Shown: positions 9,151-18,295 of the stretch, in pieces
Numbering within the stretch: position 1 is the stretch's first letter
How the letters are laid out: every line of letters starts with the position of its first letter
From: Hyphomicrobium sp.
Lineage (GTDB): Bacteria; Pseudomonadota; Alphaproteobacteria; Rhizobiales; Hyphomicrobiaceae
Assembly (NCBI GenBank): GCA_016793445.1
Contig: JAEUME010000016.1
Span: forward strand, 186,001 to 250,000
DNA length: 64,000 nucleotides
Reading direction: 5' to 3'
The notes under the pieces: model-generated
What the model was told of the DNA's origin: nothing
Databases searched by the model: none
What the model saw: the letters and a program-made list of their open reading frames with translations, nothing else
Made by a program: the position numbers and the translations under genes

Positions 9151-10944
9151 ATGGCTAGGCAACCTCAGTCTGCCCGTGGGCAGGCCAAGAACCCCATAGC
9201 GACGCTACTGCTCCAGCACGCGCCGGTCCTCACCAGCGTCGCCGTGTTCTCGGGCATCATCAACGTGCTCGCGCTCTCCGGTTCGTTCTACATGCTGCAG
9301 GTCTACGACCGGGTTCTGCCGTCCCAATCGATCCCCACTTTGATCGGCCTGTCGATCCTCATGGTCGGCCTCTATGCCATTAGCGGACTTCTTGAGTACT
9401 TCCGCTCGCGCATCATGATTCGCATCGGCACGCGGATCGACAAGGTCCTGAGCCCGAAAATCTTCCACGCCGTCCAGATCCTGCCGCTACGCAGCCGCCA
9501 CGGCGGAGACGGCATGGCACCCTTGCGCGATCTCGATACCATCCGCTCGTTCATGGGCGGCCTCGGCCTGCCGGCGCTGTTCGATCTGCCATGGATCCCC
9601 GTCTATCTCTTCTTCGTCTACTTGTTGCATCCCTCGCTGGCGGTCATCGCGGTGTTCGGTGCGGTTGTTCTGATCATTCTCACGCTGATCACCGAACATC
9701 TCAGCAATGCCCCTCTCAAGAGCGCATCACAAGCCGGCGGCCAGCGCATGGCGATCGCTGAGCAGGCGCGGCGCAACGCCGAAGCGATCTACGCCATGGG
9801 CCTTTCCCCCCATATCGGCGCCCGCTATGCGGCTTTAAATGACAGCTATCTCGCGTATCAGCTCAAGGCGGCCGACGCGTCCGGCGGCATCGGAAACCTC
9901 ACCAAGGTCATCCGCATGGTGCTGCAGTCATTCGTCCTTGGCTTCGGCGCCTATCTCGTACTCAAGAACGAGATCTCGCCCGGCTCCATCATCGCCGCCT
10001 CTATCACGGTTTCGCGTGCGCTTGCGCCTATCGAGACGGCGATTGCGCATTGGAAGGGATTTGTCACGGCGCGCATCGCGGCCCGCCGCATCAGCGATCT
10101 GGTCAATGCCGTCGGCGACCTCGACAGAAAGGTCGTGGAGCTTCCCGCGCCGAAAAATCAGCTTCTTGCTGAGCAGTTGTTCGTTGCATCTCCTGGTTCC
10201 AGCGAGGCCATCGTCAAGGGCGTCTCGTTCAGCCTCGAGCGCACAGACGCCTTGGGCATCATCGGCCCGTCGGGTTCGGGCAAGACGACTTTGGCGCGTG
10301 CACTCGTGGGCGTATGGCGTCCAGTCAATCCTGCGAGCGCAGTGCGTCTCGACGGTGCGGAGCTCAGCCAGTGGACACCCGATCAGCTCGGCCGGCACAT
10401 CGGCTACATGCCGCAGGACGTTGAGCTGTTCGACGGCACCGTCGCGGAGAACATTGCCCGCTTCGATCCGGATGCGACAAGCGACAGTGTCGTCGCCGCC
10501 GCCAAGGCCGCAGGCGCTCACGATATGATCGTGCGGCTGTCGAACGGCTACCAAACGCGTCTTGGCGAAGGCGGCCGGTCGTTGTCCGGCGGCGAGCGCC
10601 AGCGCGTCGCCCTGGCCCGCGCACTCTACGGCGATCCCTTCCTCGTCGTGCTCGACGAGCCGAACGCGAGCCTGGATGCCGCGGGAGACGCGGCGCTGAC
10701 GGAAGCCATTATTTCGGTGCGTCGCCGCGGCGGCATCGCAATCGTTATCGCCCACCGGCCGTCCGCGCTCGCAGCGGTCAACAAGGTTCTCGTCATGGCC
10801 AACGGCCAATCCCGCGCCTTCGGCCCCAAGGACGAAGTTTTACGATCCATCCTCCAGACCGTGCCTCCAGGTACTGTCCCCTCCGAGGCCGCGCGCATCG
10901 AAGGTGACGAGCAAAACACCTATCAGGCGAGAGACAGCGCATGA
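9151..10944 (+). CDS. Type I secretion permease/ATPase (PrtD-like ABC transporter)
   Basis: Inner-membrane exporter of the type I secretion (LapB/PrtD/HlyB) class. The N-terminal half has several hydrophobic segments (for example TSVAVFSGIINVLALSGSFYMLQVYDRVL, shown here in part only as a family hallmark) without a C39 peptidase domain, which points to the PrtD group. The nucleotide-binding half has Walker A GPSGSGKTT (about residue 373), Q-loop GYMPQDVEL, signature LSGGERQR and Walker B FLVVLDEP. I start at ATG 9151, preceded by AAAGGG (597 aa); a TTG-initiated extension to 9085 looks non-coding. It overlaps the next gene by 4 bases. No outer-membrane TolC gene or repeat-rich substrate is nearby. 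Confidence 0.9.
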   Translation: MARQPQSARGQAKNPIATLLLQHAPVLTSVAVFSGIINVLALSGSFYMLQVYDRVLPSQSIPTLIGLSILMVGLYAISGLLEYFRSRIMIRIGTRIDKVLSPKIFHAVQILPLRSRHGGDGMAPLRDLDTIRSFMGGLGLPALFDLPWIPVYLFFVYLLHPSLAVIAVFGAVVLIILTLITEHLSNAPLKSASQAGGQRMAIAEQARRNAEAIYAMGLSPHIGARYAALNDSYLAYQLKAADASGGIGNLTKVIRMVLQSFVLGFGAYLVLKNEISPGSIIAASITVSRALAPIETAIAHWKGFVTARIAARRISDLVNAVGDLDRKVVELPAPKNQLLAEQLFVASPGSSEAIVKGVSFSLERTDALGIIGPSGSGKTTLARALVGVWRPVNPASAVRLDGAELSQWTPDQLGRHIGYMPQDVELFDGTVAENIARFDPDATSDSVVAAAKAAGAHDMIVRLSNGYQTRLGEGGRSLSGGERQRVALARALYGDPFLVVLDEPNASLDAAGDAALTEAIISVRRRGGIAIVIAHRPSALAAVNKVLVMANGQSRAFGPKDEVLRSILQTVPPGTVPSEAARIEGDEQNTYQARDSA

Positions 10945-12287
10945 GCACCGAGCCTGCAAAAATCCCCTCTACCACCACGGAAAACGTCAAGCTCGACGGC
11001 AACCTCATTTCGGTGAAGCGCTACGTTGTGTTCGGCTTTGCTACGCTGTTCGTGCTTGTCGGCGGCCTCGGCGGCTGGGCAGCAACGACGGACTTGTCGG
11101 GCGCGGTCATTGCGCCAGGCACGGTCGTTGTCGCATCCAGCGTGAAGAAGATCCAGCATCCGAGCGGCGGTATCATCGGCAAGATCTTCGTCAAGAACGG
11201 CGACCACGTGAAGGCCGGCGAAGTCCTGGTCCGGCTCGACGAGACCGTCACGCGGGCACAGCTTCAGGTCATTACGAAACAGATGGACGAGCTGCGCGGC
11301 CGGCAGGCGCGTCTGCGCGCCGAACGCGATGGCGCGGCCACTGTGGCATTTCCCGATGACCTGCTTGCGCGCGCCGCAGAGTCCGACGTCGGTCATATCC
11401 TCAGCGGCGAACGCACGCTGTTCGAGAGCCGCCTGCGGTCGCGCGAAGCTCAAAAAGCGCAGTTGAGCGAGCGTATCGCGGGCCTTCAGGAGGAGGTGGC
11501 GGGGCTCACCTCGCAGGCCGACGCCAAATCGCGCGAACTCAACCTCATCGGCAAGGAGCTGGCGGGCCTTGAGACCCTCGAGACCCAAAGGCTCGTACCC
11601 ACGTCCAAGATGATGTCGATCCGCCGCGAGGGGGCCCGTCTTGAAGGCGAGAAAGCGCAGCTTCAGGCCGCCGCCGGCTCTTCGCGCGGCAGGATTGCCG
11701 AAATCGAGCTGCAAAAGCTTGGCATCGACATCGAAGCCCGCAGCGACATCATCAAGGATCTGCGCGAGACCGAGGGCAGGCTCGTTGAATTGAGCGAACG
11801 GCGCACGGCCGCGGAAGACCAGCTTCGCCGCATCGAGTTGACGAGCCCCGTGGACGGCGTCGTCCACCAGCTGACAGTGCACACCGTCGGCGGCGTTATC
11901 AATCCCGCAGAACAGCTTATGCTTGTCGTCCCTGCCGATGACCGGCTCGTGGTCGAAGCCAAGATCGCTCCTCACGACATCGATCAGGCCCGCATGCACG
12001 AGGATGCCACGATCCGCTTCCCAGCCTTCAACCAGCGTACGACGCCGACCCTGTCAGGACGCGTGCGTGACATCTCCGCCGATCTGACCCGCGATCAGCA
12101 GACGGGCATGTCCTATTTCACGGCCAACGTCGAAATTCCTGAAAGTGAAATGCCGAAGCTCAACGGGCACAAGCTCATGCCCGGCATGCCGGCGGAAGTC
12201 CAGATCGCCACGATTTCCCGCAGCGCGCTCTCCTATCTCGTTAAGCCTCTGGAGGATGCATTCGCCAAGGCCTTTCGTGAGCGCTAG
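10941..12287 (+). CDS. HlyD-family periplasmic adaptor of type I secretion
   Basis: Membrane fusion protein that would link the ABC exporter upstream to an outer-membrane TolC channel. One transmembrane segment lies at about residues 30-50 (YVVFGFATLFVLVGGLGGWA), followed by the first half of a biotinyl-lipoyl-like fold (VKKIQHPSGGIIGKIFVKNG), a long coiled coil (about 100-290) and the C-terminal beta-barrel with ITRDQQTGMSYFTA-type motif. The ATGA overlap with the ATPase gene implies translational coupling. 448 aa is typical for PrtE-like adaptors. Confidence 0.9.
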   Translation: MSTEPAKIPSTTTENVKLDGNLISVKRYVVFGFATLFVLVGGLGGWAATTDLSGAVIAPGTVVVASSVKKIQHPSGGIIGKIFVKNGDHVKAGEVLVRLDETVTRAQLQVITKQMDELRGRQARLRAERDGAATVAFPDDLLARAAESDVGHILSGERTLFESRLRSREAQKAQLSERIAGLQEEVAGLTSQADAKSRELNLIGKELAGLETLETQRLVPTSKMMSIRREGARLEGEKAQLQAAAGSSRGRIAEIELQKLGIDIEARSDIIKDLRETEGRLVELSERRTAAEDQLRRIELTSPVDGVVHQLTVHTVGGVINPAEQLMLVVPADDRLVVEAKIAPHDIDQARMHEDATIRFPAFNQRTTPTLSGRVRDISADLTRDQQTGMSYFTANVEIPESEMPKLNGHKLMPGMPAEVQIATISRSALSYLVKPLEDAFAKAFRER

Positions 12288-12311
12288 TTCCCGGCAAGAC
12301 GCAGGACCGGC

Positions 12312-13613
12312 TCAGCGGCCGACACCGCGATAAGCAAGGCCCGCCTCCTCGGCGGCTTTGCCTACGAAGATATTGCGAAGGTCGACCAGGGCGTTCCCCT
12401 TCATGCGCCGCCGCAGCTCCTTGAGATCGAGCGCGCGGAACTCGTTCCATTCGGTCAGCACCGAGACCGCGTCCGCACCATCGGCCACATCGAGCGCACT
12501 CTGGCACCACACCACGCCGGGAAGCATCGGTTCGGCCTGCTTGCGGCCTTGCGGATCGAACACCCGCACCTGAGCGCCGCGCTCCAGCAACATCGGCACG
12601 ATGACGAGGCTCGGCGCATCACGCATGTCATCCGTATTGGGCTTGAACGTCACGCCAAGGATGCCAACCGTCTTGCCTCGCAGGCTTCCGCCGACCGACT
12701 CCTCGATGCGACCCGACATGGCAATCTTGCGCTCGTGATTGACGCGCTCAACCTGCTCGATGATCGACAATGGCGCTTTGTTCTCACGCCCCGTACGGAT
12801 CAGAGCGGAAACATCCTTGGGGAAGCAGGAGCCACCATAGCCCGGGCCGGGATGCAGGAATTTGTCGCCGATGCGCCGGTCCTTGCCGATCGCCGCCGCG
12901 ACCTGCTGGACATCGGCGCCGACCTCCTCGCACAGATCCGCAACCTCGTTGATGAAGCTGATCTTCAGCGCCAGGAACGCGTTGGCCGCGTACTTGGCGA
13001 GTTCGGCAGATTCACGCGACACGAACATCACGGGCGAGCCGCGCAAGGCGAGCGGTCTGTAGAGCCGGTCGAGAACCTCGCGCGCCGCATCGCTGTCGGT
13101 GCCAACGAGCACGCGATCAGGATGGGTGAAGTCCTGGATTGCTGAACCTTCGCGCAGAAACTCCGGGTTCGAGCAGATGGCGAAGTCCAGATCGGGGCGC
13201 AACTGGCGCAAGCGGGCCTCGATCTCGCGGCTTGTGCCGACAGGCACCGTCGACTTGGTGGTGATGACCGCAAAGCTCTCCAGATGCGGTGCGATTTCTT
13301 CGACCGCCGCGAAGACGTGGGACAGATCAGCATAGCCGTCGCCGCGGCGCATGGGCGTACCTACGGCGAGAAAGACGACGGCGGCGTCCTGCACCGCACC
13401 CGCCAGATCGGCGGTGAACTGGAGGCGCCCTGCCTGCATGTTCCGTTGCATTAAGTCATCGAGTCCGGGCTCATAAATTGGCGAGCGGCCCGCCTCCAGC
13501 TCATCGAGACGTTTGGGATCCTTATCGACGCACGTTACCTGCCAGCCGAACTCCGAGAAACAGGCGGCCGAAACCAGCCCGACGTAGCCCGCGCCGATCA
13601 TGCAGATTTTCAC
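12312..13613 (-). CDS. ugd: UDP-glucose 6-dehydrogenase
   Basis: Oxidises UDP-glucose to UDP-glucuronate with two NAD+, in the cytoplasm. N-terminal NAD-binding motif GAGYVGLVSA, central helix region with SAELAKYAANAFLALKISF, catalytic cysteine in GGSCFPKD, and C-terminal UDP-binding domain with GVTFKPNTDDMRDAPS. I start at the GTG 13611-13613, where homology begins and which is preceded by a strong GGGGAGGA site (433 aa); a longer frame from 13652 would add 13 unrelated residues. It ends 24 bases from the adaptor gene, convergent with it. Together with the glucuronate epimerase at 4.5 kb it points to uronic-acid-containing surface polysaccharide. Confidence 0.94.
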   Translation of the reverse strand: MKICMIGAGYVGLVSAACFSEFGWQVTCVDKDPKRLDELEAGRSPIYEPGLDDLMQRNMQAGRLQFTADLAGAVQDAAVVFLAVGTPMRRGDGYADLSHVFAAVEEIAPHLESFAVITTKSTVPVGTSREIEARLRQLRPDLDFAICSNPEFLREGSAIQDFTHPDRVLVGTDSDAAREVLDRLYRPLALRGSPVMFVSRESAELAKYAANAFLALKISFINEVADLCEEVGADVQQVAAAIGKDRRIGDKFLHPGPGYGGSCFPKDVSALIRTGRENKAPLSIIEQVERVNHERKIAMSGRIEESVGGSLRGKTVGILGVTFKPNTDDMRDAPSLVIVPMLLERGAQVRVFDPQGRKQAEPMLPGVVWCQSALDVADGADAVSVLTEWNEFRALDLKELRRRMKGNALVDLRNIFVGKAAEEAGLAYRGVGR

Positions 13614-13750
13614 GCTTCGTCCTCCCCTTGGGGTCCCTGTTTTCAGCGCCAATCGCTAACCGAGCCGCCGTCCCTCCGCAACGCGGAAAACACGAATTGG
13701 CTTAACCATCTGGGCCAAGAGTGTTTACGCGCGCCGTTGCGGAAAGCACG

Positions 13751-14497
13751 CTAGACCTTGAATTCCTCGATCTTTGAGAAGGCGGACCGCAGCGCCTCCG
13801 ACCACGATGCCGACAGCTTCTTGAAATAATCGTCTTCTGCGTAAATGCGCTTTTCACGCCGGACGTCGAGGCTATCGCGCTCATAAACCAGAATGTCGAT
13901 CGGCATGCCGACGGTGAGGTTCGATCTCAAGGTTGAATCGAACGACAGCAACATCAGCTTGGCAGCCTCGCCCAGCCGCATGTCCGATCGGGCGACGCGA
14001 TCCAGGATCGGCTTTCCGTACTTGTGCTCGCCGATCTGAAGGAACGGGGTGTCGTCGGTGGCCTCGATGAAATTGCCTTCCGAATAGATCTGGAACAGGC
14101 GGGGGCGCTCGCTGCCGATCTGGCCGCCGAAGATGAAGGACGCCGCAAAGCCCGCGCGGCTTGCCTCCAGGGCCGGGCCATCGATCCGGCGCGCCTCGCG
14201 CACCGCTTCTCCCACGACCCGGGCGGCACGGTACATGTTGGGCGCGTTGTAGAGATGGGTCGTCAGGGTGTCGGGATCGGCTGTTTTGGCCGCGGCGAGT
14301 TGCTCGTTCAACAGCGAGATCACCGACTGTGTCACGGCCAGGTTTCCAGCCGAGAGAATGACCAGGACGCGATCACCCTGCTCGCGCCAGTAGTTGAGCT
14401 TGCGATACTGCGCGATGTTGTCGACACCTGCATTCGTGCGCGTGTCGGCGGCAAACACAAGCCCGCGGTCGAGCCGAACGGCTACGGCGTACGTCAT
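13751..14497 (-). CDS. Anbu, bacterial proteasome-like peptidase
   Basis: Ntn-hydrolase of the Anbu (ancestral beta subunit) family, related to HslV and proteasome beta subunits. The mature-type N-terminus M-T-YAVAVRLDRGLVFAADTRTNAG shows the candidate catalytic Thr2 and the G-L-V-x-A-x-D-T strand shared by proteasome subunits, with ILSAGNLA further on. Length is 248 aa when started at ATG 14495-14497, which has a GGGAGACGG site; the frame upstream of this is unrelated. Anbu is known to sit with a transglutaminase-like protein, an alpha-E protein and an ATP-grasp protein, exactly the next three genes here. Its substrates are unknown. Confidence 0.88.
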   Translation of the reverse strand: MTYAVAVRLDRGLVFAADTRTNAGVDNIAQYRKLNYWREQGDRVLVILSAGNLAVTQSVISLLNEQLAAAKTADPDTLTTHLYNAPNMYRAARVVGEAVREARRIDGPALEASRAGFAASFIFGGQIGSERPRLFQIYSEGNFIEATDDTPFLQIGEHKYGKPILDRVARSDMRLGEAAKLMLLSFDSTLRSNLTVGMPIDILVYERDSLDVRREKRIYAEDDYFKKLSASWSEALRSAFSKIEEFKV

Positions 14498-14522
14498 TTC
14501 CGTCTCCCAGAGTGGCAGAAGC

Positions 14523-15332
14523 CTACTGCTGGTTGTTTGCTTGTTGAACTTCGACCAGAACGTCAAGAGCCTCTTGGGCTCCCCCGCGCCGGTTGCCGCG
14601 GATCGGGGCGGCGGATACCGCGTCGAGGCCGGTGGCGAGGCGAACGTAGCGATCCGTTGGGCACGTGCCGTTGGCCGGATCAAAACCAATCCAGCCTAGT
14701 CCATCCACAAACGCTTCGGCCCAGGCATGGTGGGCCTCGGAGGGCTCGTCCGCGCCGCTCAGGAAATAGCCGTTAACGTAGCGAGACGGGATACCGGCCG
14801 CCCGGGCGGCAGCAATGAAGACATGGGCATGATCCTGGCAGACGCCGCGGCCCTCGGCTAAGGCTTCGGCGGCGCTGGTGTGCGCACCCGTCACCCCGAT
14901 CTCATAGCGGACGCGTTCGCCCACGGTATGCATGAGCGTATGCAGCCCGTCGATCCGGCTGCCGTTGAGCGCGATGGCGGCAAGCTCACGGATCGCCTCA
15001 TCGGGCTCCGTTTTCGCCGTTTCACGCAAGAAGACCCTGACGGGTACGGTGTCTTGAAGGCCGCGCACGATGCCCGCCCGGTCCTCGGTTTCGACCAGCC
15101 CCTCCGCCCGGCATTCGATCTCGGTGTGGTCGCCCGTGATGCTGGTCAGATGCGAGACATTGGAGAAGGAGTCGGTGAACTGCGTCGCGTGCGCGATGCC
15201 GGGCGCTGTGATTGTCCACGCCAGCACCGTTTGGCCCGCGAACGACGGGGGCGTCAGACGCAAGGACTGGACGCTGTAGCGCGCCGTGTCGTCATACTTG
15301 TAGCGGGTGACATGACAGATCGAGACCAGCAT
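14523..15332 (-). CDS. Transglutaminase-like cysteine peptidase of the Anbu cluster
   Basis: Has an N-terminal beta-rich transglutaminase N domain (residues 1-100) and a transglutaminase-like core with all three catalytic positions: Cys165 in GRGVCQDHAH, His201/202 in EAHHAWAEAFV and Asp218 in GFDPANG. The family probably hydrolyses or forms amide bonds; the substrate is unknown. Start taken at ATG 15330-15332 (269 aa). It lies 25 bases upstream of the Anbu gene and 17 bases downstream of the alpha-E gene, all on the minus strand, so the four genes form one operon. Confidence 0.88.
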   Translation of the reverse strand: MLVSICHVTRYKYDDTARYSVQSLRLTPPSFAGQTVLAWTITAPGIAHATQFTDSFSNVSHLTSITGDHTEIECRAEGLVETEDRAGIVRGLQDTVPVRVFLRETAKTEPDEAIRELAAIALNGSRIDGLHTLMHTVGERVRYEIGVTGAHTSAAEALAEGRGVCQDHAHVFIAAARAAGIPSRYVNGYFLSGADEPSEAHHAWAEAFVDGLGWIGFDPANGTCPTDRYVRLATGLDAVSAAPIRGNRRGGAQEALDVLVEVQQANNQQ

Positions 15333-15349
15333 CAATGGGCCCCTGGTGA

Positions 15350-16297
15350 CTAGTCGTTGAAGTGATACGCGGACGAGATTTCCATCCCGAGCCTGTTGTT
15401 GCGCCCGATAAGCTCTTGCACGAATTCATGCAGGCCATCCTGGAAGATGCTCTCCACATCGATTTCGATAAGCCGGTCGCGTGTTGCGGCAACCGTCGCA
15501 TGACACACGTGGCGCTGCCCGTAATAGGCCGCAAGGTCGTTGAGCGCGCTTGCCAACTCGTCGTAGCAGGCCCGCAGCGAGCGCGGCATCTGCTTGTTGA
15601 GAATCAAGTACTCGGCGATGTTCCACGGCCGGTACGTATCCTTATATACCCAGCGGTAGCTGCGATGGGCCGACACCGAGCGCAGGATCGACGCCCATTG
15701 GGCGTTGTCCGGACTGGATCCGACCATCTGGCTGGACGGCAGCAGGTGGTAGTACTTGACGTCCATGATGCGCGCGGTGCTGTCGGCACGCTCTATGAAG
15801 GTTCCCAGCTGGCTGAAATAGAACGTGTCGTTGCGCAGGATCGTGTTGAGCAATGCGCCTCGGTAGAGCGCGGAGCGCCCGCGCACCCAGTCCAGAAATC
15901 CCGGCAGAGCATCGGACGTCATATCGACCGGCTTTATTTTCGACATCTGCAGCCAGGAATCGTTCAGGCTTTCCCACATATCCCGCGTGATGGCCGTGCG
16001 TTGCGCACGCGCGTTGCTGCGCGCGGAATGAAGGCAGGCGGCGACGCTGGAGAGGTTCTCCACGTCGAACAGCATGTAGTCGATGACATTGCGCGTTTCA
16101 AATTTGCCGTGCTTGGCAAGGTAGCCATTGAGACAGCCCGCGCTTTCCAGCGTCGAGCGCCATTCCTGATGGAAATCCTCTCCCGCCCGCGGCAGAAGCA
16201 CGATGCGATATCCGACCTCGACGAGCCGGGCCATGTTCTCCGCCCGCTCCACATAGCGCGACAGCCAATAAAGATCGTTTGCCGTCCGTCCGAGCAT
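15350..16297 (-). CDS. Alpha-E domain protein of the Anbu cluster
   Basis: All-helical protein of the alpha-E family, recognised from the N-terminal MLGRTANDLYWLSRYVERAE and the segment FYFSQLGTFIERADSTARIMD. No catalytic function is established; in many genomes it is fused or adjacent to the ATP-grasp protein found next here. Started at ATG 16295-16297 (315 aa, family length). The stop of the ATP-grasp gene is only 7 bases upstream. Confidence 0.88.
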   Translation of the reverse strand: MLGRTANDLYWLSRYVERAENMARLVEVGYRIVLLPRAGEDFHQEWRSTLESAGCLNGYLAKHGKFETRNVIDYMLFDVENLSSVAACLHSARSNARAQRTAITRDMWESLNDSWLQMSKIKPVDMTSDALPGFLDWVRGRSALYRGALLNTILRNDTFYFSQLGTFIERADSTARIMDVKYYHLLPSSQMVGSSPDNAQWASILRSVSAHRSYRWVYKDTYRPWNIAEYLILNKQMPRSLRACYDELASALNDLAAYYGQRHVCHATVAATRDRLIEIDVESIFQDGLHEFVQELIGRNNRLGMEISSAYHFND

Positions 16298-16304
16298 TCG
16301 TGCC

Positions 16305-17720
16305 TCAATCCTGCAGAACCCAGGTATCTTTCGTCCCGCCGCCCTGGCTGGAGTTGACGACCAGTGAGCCTTGCTTGAGCGCCACGCGGGTGAGGCCGCC
16401 AGGCACCAGACGGACCTGATCGCCAACCAGGACGAAGGGCCGCAAATCCAAGTGGCGCGGAGATAGCCCTGCCTCCACGAGCGTCGGACAGGTCGACAGC
16501 GCGAGTGTCGGCTGCGCGATGTAATTGGATGGGCACGCCTTCAGCTTGGCGCGGAACGCCTCAATCTCGCCTGAAGACGCGACAGGTCCGATCAGCATGC
16601 CATAGCCGCCGGAGCCGTGGACCTCTTTGACAACCAGCTTCTCAAGATTGTCCAGCACATACTGAAGCTGATCGCGAATGCGGCAGTTGTAGGTTTCAAC
16701 GTTGGGCAGGATGGGCGAGCGTCCCGAGTAGAATTCGATGATGGTCGGGATGTAGCTGTAGATCGCCTTGTCGTCCGCAATACCGGCGCCGGGTGCATTG
16801 ACCAGTGTGACCCGGCCGGCTCGGTAGATATCGAACACGCCGGGCACACCGAGCATGGAATCCGGCTTGAAGACCAGCGGATCAAGATAGTCATCGTCGA
16901 TACGGCGGTAGAGGACGTCGACGCGCTTGTATCCCTCCGTCGTCTTCATGTTGAGGACACCGTCGTGGACCACCAGATCGCGTCCTTCGACCAGTTCGAT
17001 CCCCATCTGGTCAGCCAGGAAGGAATGCTCGTAGTAGGCGCTGTTGTAGCGTCCGGGCGTCAGCAATACGATGACAGGCTCGGCGTCCAGATTGGCCGGT
17101 GCAACCGATTCCAGGGTCGTGAGCAGGTTGTCGGGATAGGTCTCCACCGGCAGCACGCGGTTGCTGCTGAAGAGATCGGGGAACATGTGCAGCATGGTCT
17201 CCCGGTTCTCAAGCATATAGGAGACGCCAGACGGGGTGCGCGTATTGTCCTCAAGCACGCGGAACTCGTCGGGACCGATGCGCACCAGATCGATGCCAAT
17301 GATGTGACTGTAAATGGATCGCGGGGGATTGCAGCCGAGCATCTCTGGCACGAAGGCCGAATTCTGGATAACGAGATCGGAGGGAATCCGGCCCGCCTTG
17401 AGGATCTCTTGGCGGTGATAGATATCGTACATGAAGGCGTTAAGAGCCCACACCCGCTGCTCGATGCCCGCCTGAAGCTTGCGCCATTCCGCGTTCGAGA
17501 TGATGCGCGGTATGATGTCGAAGGGGATCAGGCGTTCGGTCGCTTCCTGCGCGCCGTAGACATTAAACGTGATGCCCGTCCGCCGGAACAGCGTCTCTGC
17601 TTCACTGCTTTTGGCTGCAAGATGATCGAGTCTTTGTGTACCCAGCCATTCGGCGAGTGCCCGGTACGGCTCGCGGACACCTTCCCCGTAGCCGTTCATT
17701 TCGTCGAACGCGGCGTCCAT
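16305..17720 (-). CDS. Circularly permuted ATP-grasp protein of the Anbu cluster
   Basis: Member of the circularly permuted ATP-grasp family (formerly DUF404/DUF407), predicted to make an amide or peptide bond using ATP. Segments typical of the family are GITFNVYG, RIISNAEWRKLQAGIEQRV, GIDLVRIGPDEFRVLEDNTR, VEGRDLVVHDG, YRRIDDDYLDP, VKEVHGSGGYGMLIGP and the end GSLVVNSSQGGGTKDTWVL. Start chosen at ATG 17718-17720 (471 aa), preceded by AGGTGGGA; 13 further upstream codons are open. It is the first gene of the four-gene Anbu operon. A ligase together with a transglutaminase-like peptidase and Anbu suggests a small peptide-tagging and turnover system, but this is a hypothesis from gene content. 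Confidence 0.88.
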   Translation of the reverse strand: MDAAFDEMNGYGEGVREPYRALAEWLGTQRLDHLAAKSSEAETLFRRTGITFNVYGAQEATERLIPFDIIPRIISNAEWRKLQAGIEQRVWALNAFMYDIYHRQEILKAGRIPSDLVIQNSAFVPEMLGCNPPRSIYSHIIGIDLVRIGPDEFRVLEDNTRTPSGVSYMLENRETMLHMFPDLFSSNRVLPVETYPDNLLTTLESVAPANLDAEPVIVLLTPGRYNSAYYEHSFLADQMGIELVEGRDLVVHDGVLNMKTTEGYKRVDVLYRRIDDDYLDPLVFKPDSMLGVPGVFDIYRAGRVTLVNAPGAGIADDKAIYSYIPTIIEFYSGRSPILPNVETYNCRIRDQLQYVLDNLEKLVVKEVHGSGGYGMLIGPVASSGEIEAFRAKLKACPSNYIAQPTLALSTCPTLVEAGLSPRHLDLRPFVLVGDQVRLVPGGLTRVALKQGSLVVNSSQGGGTKDTWVLQD

Positions 17721-17934
17721 CCATCCCACCTGCTTGCCGGACCGTGTACCTATTCGCAAAGGCCGGGCCAGAACGGGAATGCCTGAATATGGGCTCTGGG
17801 CTGAATTTGCTTGCGCGCAGCATGCCTTCTATATGGGCAAGGTGCACAGGCTTTCAGCACGCACATCACATTCGCTCAGGAACCAGGCAAAATGCATAAG
17901 TGTTCATGAGGGGATACCGGACGAAGGATACGTC

Positions 17935-18285
17935 ATGACCGCAGCCTATTTCACCCCAATCGCGCTTCTACTGGCTTCAAACATCTTCATGACCTTCGCC
18001 TGGTATGGGCACCTGAAATATCAGTCGAGCCCGTTGTGGGTGGCCATTCTGGTGAGCTGGTCCATTGCCCTGCTGGAGTATTGCCTGGCCGTACCGGCCA
18101 ACCGCCTCGGCACGGCCGTATATACGGTGGCCGAACTCAAGACCATGCAGGAGGTGATCACGCTCATCGTCTTCTCAGTTTTCTCGGTGCTCTACCTGGG
18201 CGAGAAGCTCACCATCAATCACGGTCTCGGCTTCGCGCTAATCGTTGCGGGCGCCTACTTTATCTTCAAGGCGCCGATCCGATAA
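17935..18285 (+). CDS. DMT-family small membrane protein (DUF486)
   Basis: 116-aa protein with four predicted transmembrane helices (about 5-22, 31-50, 68-88 and 93-112), matching the DUF486 small multidrug-transporter-like family; WYGHLKY and AEYCLAVPANR-like EYCLAVPANRLG are the recognisable parts. Function is unknown. ATG 17935 is preceded by AAGGA. It is divergent from the Anbu operon and converges on the MFS gene. Confidence 0.85.
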   Translation: MTAAYFTPIALLLASNIFMTFAWYGHLKYQSSPLWVAILVSWSIALLEYCLAVPANRLGTAVYTVAELKTMQEVITLIVFSVFSVLYLGEKLTINHGLGFALIVAGAYFIFKAPIR

Positions 18286-18295
18286 CACCTATGGC

